This document shows, piece after piece, positions 16,872 to 24,966 of a stretch of DNA of 64,000 bases. A program made the position numbers and the translations under genes. The notes below the pieces were generated by a model. It saw only the letters and a list, made by a program, of their open reading frames with translations, made no database searches and had not been told where the DNA came from. The stretch comes from Streptomyces coeruleorubidus (lineage in GTDB: Bacteria; Actinomycetota; Actinomycetes; Streptomycetales; Streptomycetaceae). How positions within the stretch are numbered: position 1 is the stretch's first letter; the number at the start of each line of letters is the position of its first letter. Where the stretch lies: NCBI RefSeq assembly GCF_008705135.1, contig NZ_CP023694.1, forward strand, positions 5,375,001 to 5,439,000. Direction: 5' to 3'.

Positions 16872-17456
16872 GTGGCCGAGCGCAGAACGCCGTCGCGCGA
16901 GCGGATCGTGGCCGGGGCCGCCGACATGATCAGTCGGCGTGGTCTGAGCGCCACGAGCATCCGGGAGATGGCCAAGCACGCCAAGGCGCCGCTCGGCTCG
17001 ACGTACCACTACTTCCCGGAGGGCAAGCAGCAGCTGGCCACCGAAGCCGTCCGGTACACGGGCGAGTGGGTCGCCCGCAGCCTGCGCAAGGAGCTGGAGT
17101 CGGGGCCGGTCGAAGGGCTGCGGGCGTTCCTCGCCCTGTGGCGCAAGATCGTCGTCGAGAGCGACTTCCACGCCGGCTGCCCTGTGCTGGCCGTGGCCGT
17201 CGAGGAGCCTCCGGCTGACGAGGTCCCGCCCGCTCTGGCCGCCGCGGCAGACGTGTTCGCCCAGTGGGAGACCCTGCTGGCCGCCTCGCTGCGGGAGCAC
17301 GGCGCCGAGGCCGAACAGGCCGCGCAACTCGCGACGCTCGTCGTGGCGGCCGTCGAGGGCACGGTCGCCATGTGCCGCGCCAAGCGCAGCGCGCAGCCGC
17401 TCGACGACACCGCCGAGCAGTTGCGGGCGCTCGTCGTCGGCGCGATCAAGCGCTGA
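16872..17456 (+). CDS. TetR/AcrR family regulator (LmrA/YxaF-like)
   Basis: A 194-residue regulator. The N-terminal helix-turn-helix is RIVAGAADMISRRGLSATSIREMAKHAKAPLGSTYHYFPEGK. The ligand domain has the HAGCPVLAVAVEE signature seen in the LmrA/YxaF branch. The GTG at 16872 is the only start that keeps the family N-terminus; AGAGGGG lies about 12 bases upstream. The repeated operator in its own promoter and upstream of both tautomerase genes makes it the local repressor, probably relieved by the pathway substrate. Confidence 0.9.
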   Translation: MAERRTPSRERIVAGAADMISRRGLSATSIREMAKHAKAPLGSTYHYFPEGKQQLATEAVRYTGEWVARSLRKELESGPVEGLRAFLALWRKIVVESDFHAGCPVLAVAVEEPPADEVPPALAAAADVFAQWETLLAASLREHGAEAEQAAQLATLVVAAVEGTVAMCRAKRSAQPLDDTAEQLRALVVGAIKR

Positions 17457-17495
17457 CGCCCGCCAAGGCGCTGGGGCCGGTGGGGCGGATCCGCG

Positions 17496-17972
17496 TCACG
17501 CGCCGAGCGCGGCACGCACGGCCTCGGCCTTCTCCTCGGTGAACACGCCGCTGTCCAGGAGGGAGAGGACGGACAGCACGCCGCCGCGCGACCCCCAGCT
17601 GCCCTCGTCGATCACCCGGAAGGTCACCCACCAGGCCGGCGACGGCTCGGGGAGGCCGCAGGCGTCGGCCATCGCGGCCAGGACGCGTTCGATGACCTCG
17701 GCCCGGACCTCCTCCCGCCAGTCCCCGTCCATCACCGTCACGTCGATCACCATGACGTCGGCGTCCGGTCCGGTATCCGCGAGGAGCCACCCGCCGATGG
17801 CCATCATGTCGGCCTCACGCTCGGTGAAGTGCACCTGGAACCCGACCCGCGCGGCCGGCGCGACCTGCCCGACCTCCGGCACGAGCACCGCGTCCGTCAG
17901 CGTCCCGGCCAGCTTCCGGCGCTGCTCCTGACTGAGACGGCCCTTCAGGGCGTTCACCGTGATGATCGTCAT
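17496..17972 (-). CDS. Tautomerase-superfamily protein without N-terminal proline
   Basis: A 158-residue protein with two tautomerase-like beta-alpha-beta halves (MTIITVNALKGRLSQEQRRKLAGTLTDAV and VMVIDVTVMDGDWREEVRAEVIERVLAAMAD). Unlike the relative at 16320-16751, residue 2 is Thr, not Pro, so the usual catalytic base is absent. It may be a binding or regulatory subunit, or use other chemistry. Two more copies of the TetR operator lie at 17983-18037, just before its start, so it belongs to the same regulon. It is convergent with the TetR gene. Confidence 0.75.
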   Translation of the reverse strand: MTIITVNALKGRLSQEQRRKLAGTLTDAVLVPEVGQVAPAARVGFQVHFTEREADMMAIGGWLLADTGPDADVMVIDVTVMDGDWREEVRAEVIERVLAAMADACGLPEPSPAWWVTFRVIDEGSWGSRGGVLSVLSLLDSGVFTEEKAEAVRAALGA

Positions 17973-17982
17973 GGCATCCTCC

Positions 17983-18037
17983 TATGACAGTCGTTATAGA
18001 CGGCGTCAGGCTACACCCGCCTATAACGACTGTCATA
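17983..18037. promoter_or_regulatory. Two more TetR operators
   Basis: TATGACAGTCGTTATA (17983-17998) and its exact reverse complement TATAACGACTGTCATA (18022-18037) precede the second tautomerase gene, with centres 39 bases apart (35 bases at 16801-16851). A weaker half copy (ACGACTGTCAT) occurs at about 18061-18071. Confidence 0.75.
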
Positions 18038-18089
18038 AACTGCGGCTGTCGTGAACGACGACGACTGTCATCGACGGGGAGGCGGATGC

Positions 18090-18716
18090 TCAGTCGGAGA
18101 TGACAGCCGAGCGGCGGATCCACTCGCTCCCGTGTGCCGCCCGGTGCATGAAGGCGGCGACGTCCGCCCGGCTGATCGTCGGGTTGCCCTTCATCGGCAG
18201 CCGGTCGCCCGCGCGGTACGCACCCTTGGACGGGCCGTGGGTCAGCCTCGTCGGGTAGACCACGGTCCAGTCCAGTCCGCTGGAGCGGATGCTGTCGTCG
18301 GCGATCTCCTTGTTCGCGTAGATCGCCCGCAGGAGCGTGCGGTAGATCACCTTCTGAGGGCCGCTCGCCCACGCGAACGTGTGGCCGACCCCGAACGACG
18401 ACAGCCACACCAGCCGGGAAACGTCAGTTTCCCCGGCCGCGGCGATCAGGGCGGCCGAGGAATGTGCGAAGAGGTCGTCCGCGACCACCGAATTGCCTCT
18501 GCCGAGGGCGGCGACGACGGCGTCCTGACCGGCCAGGGCGGTGGAGACGTCGCGGCGGGAGGTCGCGTCTCCGGCGAGCAGAGTGACCTGGTCCGCCAGG
18601 TCGCCCAGCGCCGCCGGGTGACGGACCAGGGCGGTGACCTGGTCCCCCGAGCGCAGGGCCAGGTCGACGACATGACGACCAGTGGGGCCGGTCGCACCAA
18701 GGATCAACAGCTTCAT
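18090..18716 (-). CDS. NAD(P)H-binding atypical SDR
   Basis: A 208-residue protein beginning MKLLILGATGPTGRHVVDLAL, the glycine-rich motif of NmrA/NAD(P)H-azoreductase-like atypical SDRs. ALVRHP follows the second strand and VWLSSFGVG the fifth. There is no clear YxxxK, and the protein ends soon after the fold, so it may be a redox sensor or a small reductase. It is separated from the tautomerase gene by the operator cluster, so a link to the TetR regulon is only possible. Confidence 0.8.
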   Translation of the reverse strand: MKLLILGATGPTGRHVVDLALRSGDQVTALVRHPAALGDLADQVTLLAGDATSRRDVSTALAGQDAVVAALGRGNSVVADDLFAHSSAALIAAAGETDVSRLVWLSSFGVGHTFAWASGPQKVIYRTLLRAIYANKEIADDSIRSSGLDWTVVYPTRLTHGPSKGAYRAGDRLPMKGNPTISRADVAAFMHRAAHGSEWIRRSAVISD

Positions 18717-18757
18717 GACAGGGGCGCCCTTCGGCTACGTGGCGAGGTCGGTCGGCG

Positions 18758-19606
18758 TCACGCGAGGTCGGCGAGGTCTTCCTCGGTGAGGGTGATCGCC
18801 GCGGCGGCCGTGTTCTCCTCCAGGTGGGAGAGGGACCCCGTGCCCGGGATGGCCAGAGTCACCGGAGAGGAGGCCAGCAGCCAGGCGAGGCCGATCCGGG
18901 AGACGGTGGTGCGGTGCCGGGCCGCCACCTTGACCAGACGCTCGTCGTCGAGGTCCCGCCCACCACCGAGCGGGAAGAAGGGCACGAAGGCGATACCGGC
19001 CTCTTCGCAGGCGCCCAGCAGGTCGGTGTCGTCACGCCGGCCGGCGTGGAAGTGGTTCTGCACGGCCGCGACAGGGGCGATGGCCTGAGCCTCCGCGAGA
19101 TGACCGGCGTCGACATTGCTGAGGCCGAGGTGCCGGATCAGCCCCTCCTCGCGCAGTGCGGCCAGCGCTTCGAAGCGTGTGGCGATCGACTCGCCGTGCG
19201 GGAGCGTCATGCGCCCGATGCGCAGGTAGACCAGGTCGAGCCGGTCCAGCCCCAGGCCTTCCAGGTTGGCCTCGACCAGTCCGCGCATGTCGCCGGGGCT
19301 GCCCTGTGTGAAACCGTCCTGGTTGACGATGGGGCCGACCTTGGCCGCGATCACCAGGTGGGACGGGTAGGGATGCAGAGCCTCACGGATCAGGGTGTTG
19401 GCACGCACCGTACCGCCGTGGCTGACGTAGAAGTCGGCGGTGTCGATGTGATCGACGCCGAGTTCCACGGCGCGGTGCAGCACGGCACGGCCGGCCTCGG
19501 GATCGCGGGCGGGACCGCCCATGCCGTCCTTCGACGGCAGGCGCATGGCGCCGAAACCCATCCGGTTCACATCCAGGTCGCCACCGAGGCGGAATCTGTT
19601 GCTCAT
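18758..19606 (-). CDS. Aldo/keto reductase
   Basis: A 282-residue TIM-barrel reductase. Catalytic Asp and Tyr are in HIDTADFY and Lys in AAKVG; the usual His position reads LVYLRIG, so the tetrad His is replaced by Arg. NADPH-binding residues appear in IPGTGSLSHLEENTAA. The ATG at 19606 fits the family start (FRLGGDLDVNRMGFGAMRLP). It is divergent from a LuxR-type regulator 75 bases away, which is its likely controller. Substrate is unknown. Confidence 0.85.
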   Translation of the reverse strand: MSNRFRLGGDLDVNRMGFGAMRLPSKDGMGGPARDPEAGRAVLHRAVELGVDHIDTADFYVSHGGTVRANTLIREALHPYPSHLVIAAKVGPIVNQDGFTQGSPGDMRGLVEANLEGLGLDRLDLVYLRIGRMTLPHGESIATRFEALAALREEGLIRHLGLSNVDAGHLAEAQAIAPVAAVQNHFHAGRRDDTDLLGACEEAGIAFVPFFPLGGGRDLDDERLVKVAARHRTTVSRIGLAWLLASSPVTLAIPGTGSLSHLEENTAAAAITLTEEDLADLA

Positions 19607-19680
19607 GGCCTTGAGCCTGCGCGGCCCGGGATCCACCCGGCGAGCCCGTGGCAGTTTGCTGCCACCGGCACAATGGGCCC

Positions 19681-20346
19681 ATGACACAGGTCACGGAGCT
19701 CCGCGGGGATCTCGAGCTGTGGGCGCGGATGAAGCCCCTGGCGGAGTCCGACGACGCGGAATGGGTCAACGCCGCCCGCGACCTCGACACCTGGCCCGGT
19801 GCCCGTGAGGCTGCCCGTCTGCAGATGCGTCGCGGCGCGGCGCCTCGGGCACGCAAGCTGTACAGTCCCGCCGTCCTCGCCGACGAGCGCGACCGGGAAG
19901 CGCTGCGTGAGATGGCCGACCATGGCTTCCGGGTGCGGATCGCCACCACCCCGCTCCCGCAGGGAACCTTCATCATCGACCGGCGCACCATCATCCTCAC
20001 CGACCCGGTTCTCCCCGCCACGGCCGCTCAAGGCCGGCGCACGTACACCATGAGTGCCGCACCGGCCCTGGTCGGCGGAGCCTACGCGCTGTTCGAAGCC
20101 GCCTGGGAGAGCGCCGCCGACCTCGACGCCTTCCTGGGTTCGGGCCGGCCCGCCATCGACGCTCAGACCAGCAGAGTCCTGCGCGCCCTGGGCACCGGCG
20201 TCACCGACGAGGCAGCCGCACGGCAACTCGGCATGTCCCTGCGCACCTACCGCCGCAGGGTCGCGGAACTGCTCGTCGCCCTCGACGCGGGTTCGCGTTT
20301 CCAAGCGGGAGTACGCGCGGGGGAGTTGGGCCTGACCCGCGGGTGA
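19681..20346 (+). CDS. LuxR C-terminal helix-turn-helix regulator
   Basis: A 221-residue protein. The final 70 residues hold a LuxR/GerE-like helix-turn-helix (TGVTDEAAARQLGMSLRTYRRRVAELL). The first 140 residues are a TrmB/phospholipase-D-like effector module (LYSPAVLADERDREALREMADHGFRVRI; PLPQGTFIIDRRTIIL), common in Streptomyces orphan LuxR regulators. CACAAT at 19669-19674 lies six bases before the ATG without a ribosome-binding site, so translation is probably leaderless. Likely regulates the divergent aldo/keto reductase. Confidence 0.85.
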   Translation: MTQVTELRGDLELWARMKPLAESDDAEWVNAARDLDTWPGAREAARLQMRRGAAPRARKLYSPAVLADERDREALREMADHGFRVRIATTPLPQGTFIIDRRTIILTDPVLPATAAQGRRTYTMSAAPALVGGAYALFEAAWESAADLDAFLGSGRPAIDAQTSRVLRALGTGVTDEAAARQLGMSLRTYRRRVAELLVALDAGSRFQAGVRAGELGLTRG

Positions 20347-20547
20347 TCACTGTCTCTGCCGCGGACTTCGCGCGAGGACGTGGACGAGCAGGATCGCCAT
20401 GACCGCCGCAAGGCCCGGCCGAGCAGGAAAGCCGCCGGTGAGCCGAGCCGCTCGCGCCACCGACGATCATCCAGTCGATCCCCGCATCACCGGCACATGA
20501 CGAGGGCGGAGCCCGAAAGCCCCGCCCGAACACCACGAAACCCCAGC
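20347..20547. other. Gap without a supportable gene
   Basis: Only short reading frames occur here. On the minus strand the last 20 codons before 20344 read like a degraded membrane-helix end (AAVMAILLVHVLA), possibly a remnant of a small membrane protein, but no complete gene can be defended. Confidence 0.4.
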
Positions 20548-20979
20548 TCAGGGCCAGACAAGGCAATACGGCTGGTGTCCCGCCTCATGCAGCCGATGCG
20601 AGAAGTCCTGCCACTCGTGCAGCAGTTGGTACACGTTGAACGCGTCCCGGGGCCCGCCCCGGTCCGGGACCGTCGACCAGATGAAGGCCGCCGCGCCCAC
20701 CGACTCCTCGCCGATGCCCCGCAGGGGGTCGACGACGGTCATCGGGAGTTTCACGACCGCGTAGTCGGGGTGCAGCACGACCAGTTCCAGGGGCGGCACC
20801 TTGTGCAGGGGAATGCCCTCGATGCCCGTCAGGACCATCGCCGCCATGGTCTCCGGCTTGATCTTCGTGAACATGCCGTTCATGCCGAGTTCGTCGCCGC
20901 CGAGTTCCTCGGGGCGCATCGAGATCGGGACGCGGGCCGCGGTCGCGCCGTCCGGCGCGCCGAAGTACTTGTACGTCAC
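20548..20979 (-). CDS. Conserved hypothetical protein, 143 residues
   Basis: I do not recognise the family. The protein starts at a GTG at 20979 (VTYKYFGAPDGATAARVPISMRPEELG) and ends HEAGHQPYCLVWP. It is a soluble mixed alpha/beta protein with strong codon bias and no signal peptide or membrane span. The sequence up to 21189 is open but does not look coding in this frame. The GTG overlaps the stop of a short upstream frame (GTGA), suggesting coupling. It lies about 500 bases before hemL on the opposite strand. Confidence 0.75.
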   Translation of the reverse strand: MTYKYFGAPDGATAARVPISMRPEELGGDELGMNGMFTKIKPETMAAMVLTGIEGIPLHKVPPLELVVLHPDYAVVKLPMTVVDPLRGIGEESVGAAAFIWSTVPDRGGPRDAFNVYQLLHEWQDFSHRLHEAGHQPYCLVWP

Positions 20980-21155
20980 CCCCACCCGACCACCATTCCT
21001 GCTGCTCCCGGCCCGAAGATCGTCCACTCGGCGTTCTGTACGTCCGTCGAGCCGCTCCGGTTCACTCGGCAGATCCTGAGTCCGACGTGCTTCCTGCGTT
21101 TCCTCCGCTTCGCGCCGGTGCCTTCCCCGCCGGGCACGTCGAGGACCCAGGTCAT
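20976..21155 (-). CDS. Small basic hypothetical protein, coupled to the next gene
   Basis: A 59-residue frame from an ATG at 21155 (MTWVLDVPGGEGTGAKRRKRRK) preceded by GAGGGGACTG. A GTG at 21197 would give 73 residues. It has a basic patch in the middle and a Gly-rich end, no membrane span, and third-position GC near 80 percent, somewhat lower than its neighbours. The stop overlaps the next start as GTGA, which is the main reason for believing it. Function is unknown. Confidence 0.45.
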   Translation of the reverse strand: MTWVLDVPGGEGTGAKRRKRRKHVGLRICRVNRSGSTDVQNAEWTIFGPGAAGMVVGWG

Positions 21156-21476
21156 CAGTCCCCTCGCCCAGTCCGCCACCGCGATGCATATCTCCACCCG
21201 ACTGCTTTTCTAGGACGCGTCGCCCCCGCCGCGCAACCCGATCATCGTGTCAGTGACCTCCCCCGCGGCCGCTCGCCGAAACGTGCGCTGAAACATCTGC
21301 CCGCGGGATCTACGCAGCCTCCGACCACCCTCGGCCGTTTGAGCTGTGTGTATCACGTCCCAGTCTCGCAGACGACGGAGGTTCGGGGACCGGTTGCCGG
21401 GCACTGTCCTACCCTGAACAGGTCACTCACACCCGGAGTCCGACGTCGTCGGAGAAGGTCGGAGAAGTCGCAGGTC
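21156..21476. other. hemL upstream region
   Basis: No gene is supported here. TACCCT at 21410-21415 is a possible -10 element for hemL, but no convincing -35 sits at the right distance. GTATCA near 21350 is another weak candidate. The leader before hemL is Gly/Ala-codon-free and unstructured by eye. Confidence 0.3.
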
Positions 21477-22793
21477 ATGAGCGAACTGGCATATCCGTAT
21501 GAAGCACCGGCCTCGCAGGCTCTGTTCGACCGTGCGGCGGCCGTCACACCCGGTGGCGTGAACTCGCCGGTGCGGGCCTTCCGCGCCGTCGGCGGCACAC
21601 CGCGGTTCATGGTGTCCGGCAAGGGGCCGTATCTGACCGATGCCGACGGGCGGGAGTACGTCGACCTCGTGTGCTCCTGGGGACCCATGATCCTCGGGCA
21701 CTCGCACCCCGAGGTGATCGCCGCCGTGCAGGACGCCGTCGCCCGCGGTACGTCCTTCGGTACGCCCGGTGAGGGCGAGGTGGCGCTCGCCGAGGAGATC
21801 GTCGCCCGGGTGGAGCCGGTCGAGCAGGTGCGGCTCGTGTCCAGCGGGACCGAGGCGACCATGTCCGCGATCCGGCTCGCGCGCGGGTTCACGCAGCGCA
21901 GCAAGGTGGTCAAGTTCGCCGGGTGCTACCACGGGCACGTCGACTCGCTGCTCGCCGCAGCCGGCAGCGGCGTCGCGACGTTCGCGCTGCCCGACACCCC
22001 GGGCGTCACCGGTGCCCAGGCCGGCGACACGATCGTCCTGCCCTACAACGACCTCGACGCCGTACGCGCCGCCTTCGCCGCCCACCCCGGCGAGATCGCC
22101 TGCGTGATCACCGAGGCCTCCCCGGGCAACATGGGCGTCGTGCCGCCCGCGGACGGCTTCAACCAGGGCCTCAAGGACCTCTGCGCCGAGAACGGCGCCC
22201 TCTACGTCTCCGACGAGGTCATGACCGGGTTCCGGACCAGCCGGGCCGGTTGGTACGGGGTCGACGGGGTCCGGCCCGACCTCATGACCTTCGGCAAGGT
22301 CATGGGCGGTGGCTTCCCCGCCGCGGCCTTCGGCGGGCGTGCGGATGTGATGGCTCATCTCGCCCCGGCCGGGCCCGTCTACCAGGCCGGCACCCTCTCC
22401 GGGAACCCCGTCGCCACCGCGGCTGGGCTCGCCCAGCTCCGCCTCCTCGACGACGCCGCCTACGACAAGGTCGACGCCGTGTCGAAGCAGATCCAGGAGC
22501 TCGTCAGCGAGGCGCTGACGAAGGAGGGCGTCGCGCACCGGCTCCAGAACGCCTCCAACATGTTCTCCGTGTTCTTCACCGACCGGCCCGTGCGGAACTA
22601 CGAGGACGCCAAGGCGCAGGAGTCCTTCCGCTTCACCGCGTTCTTCCACTCGATGCTCGCGAGCGGCGTCTACCTGCCGCCGTCGTCCTTCGAGTCCTGG
22701 TTCGTCTCCACCGCGCACGACGAGCGGGCCGTGCAGCGGATCGCCGACGCCCTCCCGGCGGCGGCCCGAGCCGCCGCGGAGGCCACGGCATGA
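21477..22793 (+). CDS. hemL: Glutamate-1-semialdehyde 2,1-aminomutase
   Basis: HemL converts glutamate-1-semialdehyde to 5-aminolevulinate in the C5 heme pathway, using PLP. The 438-residue protein has the family start (ALFDRAAAVTPGGVNSPVRAF), GPMILGHSHPEV, SSGTEATMSAIRLAR, YHGHVDSLL, VSDEVMTGFR and the PLP Lys274 in TFGKVMGGGFP. GGAGAAG precedes the ATG at 21477. Its stop overlaps the start of the phosphatase gene (ATGA), and the cytochrome c maturation genes follow, which need its product as heme. Confidence 0.97.
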   Translation: MSELAYPYEAPASQALFDRAAAVTPGGVNSPVRAFRAVGGTPRFMVSGKGPYLTDADGREYVDLVCSWGPMILGHSHPEVIAAVQDAVARGTSFGTPGEGEVALAEEIVARVEPVEQVRLVSSGTEATMSAIRLARGFTQRSKVVKFAGCYHGHVDSLLAAAGSGVATFALPDTPGVTGAQAGDTIVLPYNDLDAVRAAFAAHPGEIACVITEASPGNMGVVPPADGFNQGLKDLCAENGALYVSDEVMTGFRTSRAGWYGVDGVRPDLMTFGKVMGGGFPAAAFGGRADVMAHLAPAGPVYQAGTLSGNPVATAAGLAQLRLLDDAAYDKVDAVSKQIQELVSEALTKEGVAHRLQNASNMFSVFFTDRPVRNYEDAKAQESFRFTAFFHSMLASGVYLPPSSFESWFVSTAHDERAVQRIADALPAAARAAAEATA

Positions 22794-23491
22794 GCAACGG
22801 GACGACCCATGAGACGGACGACGACATCACCGTCGTCCACGTCATGCGGCACGGCGAGGTCGCCAACCCGGACGGCATCCTCTACGGACGGCTGCCCGGC
22901 TACCACCTGTCCGAGCTGGGCCGGCGCATGGCCGACCGGGTCGCCGAGCACCTGGCGTCCCGCGATGTGACGTACGTCGTCGCCTCCCCGCTGGAGCGGG
23001 CGCAGGAGACGGCGGAGCCGATCGCCAAGGCGCACGGTCTTGACCTCGCCACCGACGAGCGGCTGATCGAGGCCGGCAACATCTTCCAGGGCAAGACGTT
23101 CGGCGTCGGGGACGGGGCGCTGCGCAAGCCCGGCAACTGGAAGCACCTGATCAACCCGTTCCGGCCGTCCTGGGGCGAGCCGTACGTCGACCAGGTCGTG
23201 CGGATGATGAACGCGCTGAGCACCGCGAAGGACCGGGCCCGGGGGCACGAGGCCGTCGTGGTCAGCCACCAGCTGCCGATCTGGATCGTGCGGTCGTACG
23301 TCGAGCGGCGGCGGCTCTGGCACGACCCGCGCAAGCGGCAGTGCACGCTCGCCTCGCTGACGAGCTTCACGTACCGGGGTGACCGGATCGTTTCTGTCGG
23401 CTACTCCGAGCCGGCCCGCGATCTCGTCCCGGCGCATCTCCTCGCCGGCGCCAAGCCGGTGAAGGGGAAGGACAAGGCGTTCGGGGCGTAG
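22790..23491 (+). CDS. Histidine phosphatase family protein
   Basis: A 233-residue phosphoglycerate-mutase-like protein. The phospho-histidine motif is VMRHGE; SPLERAQETAEPIA, then VVVSHQLPI with the second catalytic His complete the site. Start ATG overlaps the hemL stop by four bases, so translation is coupled. The role in this operon is unknown; heme-pathway regulation or a broad metabolite phosphatase are both possible. Confidence 0.88.
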   Translation: MSNGTTHETDDDITVVHVMRHGEVANPDGILYGRLPGYHLSELGRRMADRVAEHLASRDVTYVVASPLERAQETAEPIAKAHGLDLATDERLIEAGNIFQGKTFGVGDGALRKPGNWKHLINPFRPSWGEPYVDQVVRMMNALSTAKDRARGHEAVVVSHQLPIWIVRSYVERRRLWHDPRKRQCTLASLTSFTYRGDRIVSVGYSEPARDLVPAHLLAGAKPVKGKDKAFGA

Positions 23492-23550
23492 GCCCTTTCT
23501 GTTCGCTTCTGACGGCTTCGTTACGGAATCTGCAAATATGAGCGGAACCT

Positions 23551-23605
23551 CCCCGTTCGTCACGTCCTCTGACTGGGTGACCACCAGAGAACGTGATGAA
23601 CGGGG
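23551..23605 (+). promoter_or_regulatory. Very strong hairpin over the deacetylase ribosome-binding site
   Basis: Two 21-base arms, 23551-23571 and 23585-23605, are complementary at 19 positions plus one G-U pair, with a 13-base loop. The 3' arm ends in CGGGG, the probable ribosome-binding site, five bases before the ATG at 23611. It could be a translational switch for the deacetylase or a terminator of the hemL transcript without a T-run. Confidence 0.7.
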
Positions 23606-23610
23606 ATGCA

Positions 23611-24900
23611 ATGCGCCCTCACTCCCGCAGGGGAATGCTCGGAATCGGCGCGGGTGCCGCGGCCGCCGTCTCGCTCGCCGGGTGCGGCGGACTCACCGGG
23701 TCAGATGACTCCAGCCACGCCGACGGTTCCGGAGACTCCGCACAAGGCGGGTCGAAGCCGAAGCCGACCGCCCGGCCCATCGGCGACGGCTCCACCGCCT
23801 ACACCGGCAAGCAGCCCCACCAGCCCGGCAGGCCCGAGCCGCTGGAGCCGGGTCAGACCCCGCCGCAGTTCGTCGTGTTCTCCTGGGACGGCGCCGGCGA
23901 GGTCGGCAACGGGCTCTTCGCGCGCTTCCTGGACCTGGCCAAGGAGCACGGGGCGAGCATGACCTTCTTCCTGTCCGGGCTGTACCTGCTGCCCGAGTCG
24001 AAGAAGCGCCTCTACGACCCGCCGAACAACCCGCGCGGCGCCTCCGACATCGGCTACCTCACCGACGCGCACATCAAGGACACGCTGAAGAACGTCCGCC
24101 GGGCGTGGCTGGAGGGCCACGAGATCGGCACCCACTTCAACGGGCACTTCTGCGGTGAGGCCCACGGCTCGGTCAAGAACTGGACGCCGCGGCAGTGGCG
24201 CAGCGAGATCGACCAGGCGAAGTCCTTCGTGAAGCAGTGGCGCACCAACACCGGCTGGAGGGACCTGCCCTCGCTGCCGTTCGACTACGACAAGGAGCTC
24301 GTCGGCGGCCGTACGCCCTGTCTGCTCGGCCAGGACAACCTGCTGCCCACCGCCCGCGAGCTGGGCTGGCGCTACGACGCCTCCTCGCCCGGCGGCCGTC
24401 AGGTCTGGCCGGTGAAGCGGCAGGGTCTCTGGGACCTGCCGTTGCAGCAGATACCTTTCCCCGGCCGTGGCTTCGAGGTCCTCTCCATGGACTACAACAT
24501 GCTGGCCAACCAGTCCATCAGCACCACGAAGGCCCCGGCGCACAACTACCCGGGGTGGCGGGAGCAGTCGGCACAGGCGTACATCCAGGGATTCAAGCGG
24601 GCATACGAGACAAATCGGGCGCCGCTCTTCATTGGCAACCACTTCGAGCAGTGGAACGGCGGCATCTACATGGACGCCGTCGAGGAGGCCTTCAAGCACA
24701 TCGCGCGCGAGAAGGAGAAGGGCGCGGATGTGCGCCTCGTCTCCTTCCGGCAGTTCGTCGACTGGCTGGACGTGCAGAAGCCCGAGGTGCTCGACAAGCT
24801 CCGCACGCTCGACGTCGGGCAGCAACCGGCCGGTGGCTGGAAGGGGTTCGCCGAGAAGACCCCGGGAGGTGCCGGTACCCCCTCCCGGAACGCCGCCTGA
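23611..24900 (+). CDS. Polysaccharide deacetylase-like lipoprotein (Tat/lipobox)
   Basis: A 429-residue exported protein. The N-terminus has SRRGMLGIG (twin-arginine-like) and a lipobox LAGC near residue 28, then a Ser/Asp/Lys/Pro linker. The body has a NodB-like barrel: FVVFSWDGAGE near the first catalytic Asp, EIGTHFNGHFC near the metal His pair, and a late FIGNHFEQWN. Motifs depart from the classical HxxxH so the exact enzyme is unsure. ATG 23611 is chosen from the CGGGG before it; earlier starts at 23593 and 23596 lie within the hairpin. Probably acts on cell-wall or surface glycan. Confidence 0.8.
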   Translation: MRPHSRRGMLGIGAGAAAAVSLAGCGGLTGSDDSSHADGSGDSAQGGSKPKPTARPIGDGSTAYTGKQPHQPGRPEPLEPGQTPPQFVVFSWDGAGEVGNGLFARFLDLAKEHGASMTFFLSGLYLLPESKKRLYDPPNNPRGASDIGYLTDAHIKDTLKNVRRAWLEGHEIGTHFNGHFCGEAHGSVKNWTPRQWRSEIDQAKSFVKQWRTNTGWRDLPSLPFDYDKELVGGRTPCLLGQDNLLPTARELGWRYDASSPGGRQVWPVKRQGLWDLPLQQIPFPGRGFEVLSMDYNMLANQSISTTKAPAHNYPGWREQSAQAYIQGFKRAYETNRAPLFIGNHFEQWNGGIYMDAVEEAFKHIAREKEKGADVRLVSFRQFVDWLDVQKPEVLDKLRTLDVGQQPAGGWKGFAEKTPGGAGTPSRNAA

Positions 24901-24966
24901 AATGCGGTTTTCCACCCGCAAGGGGGGTGGGCGAGAGCCCCGGAACGGACATGCGAAACTTTTCAC

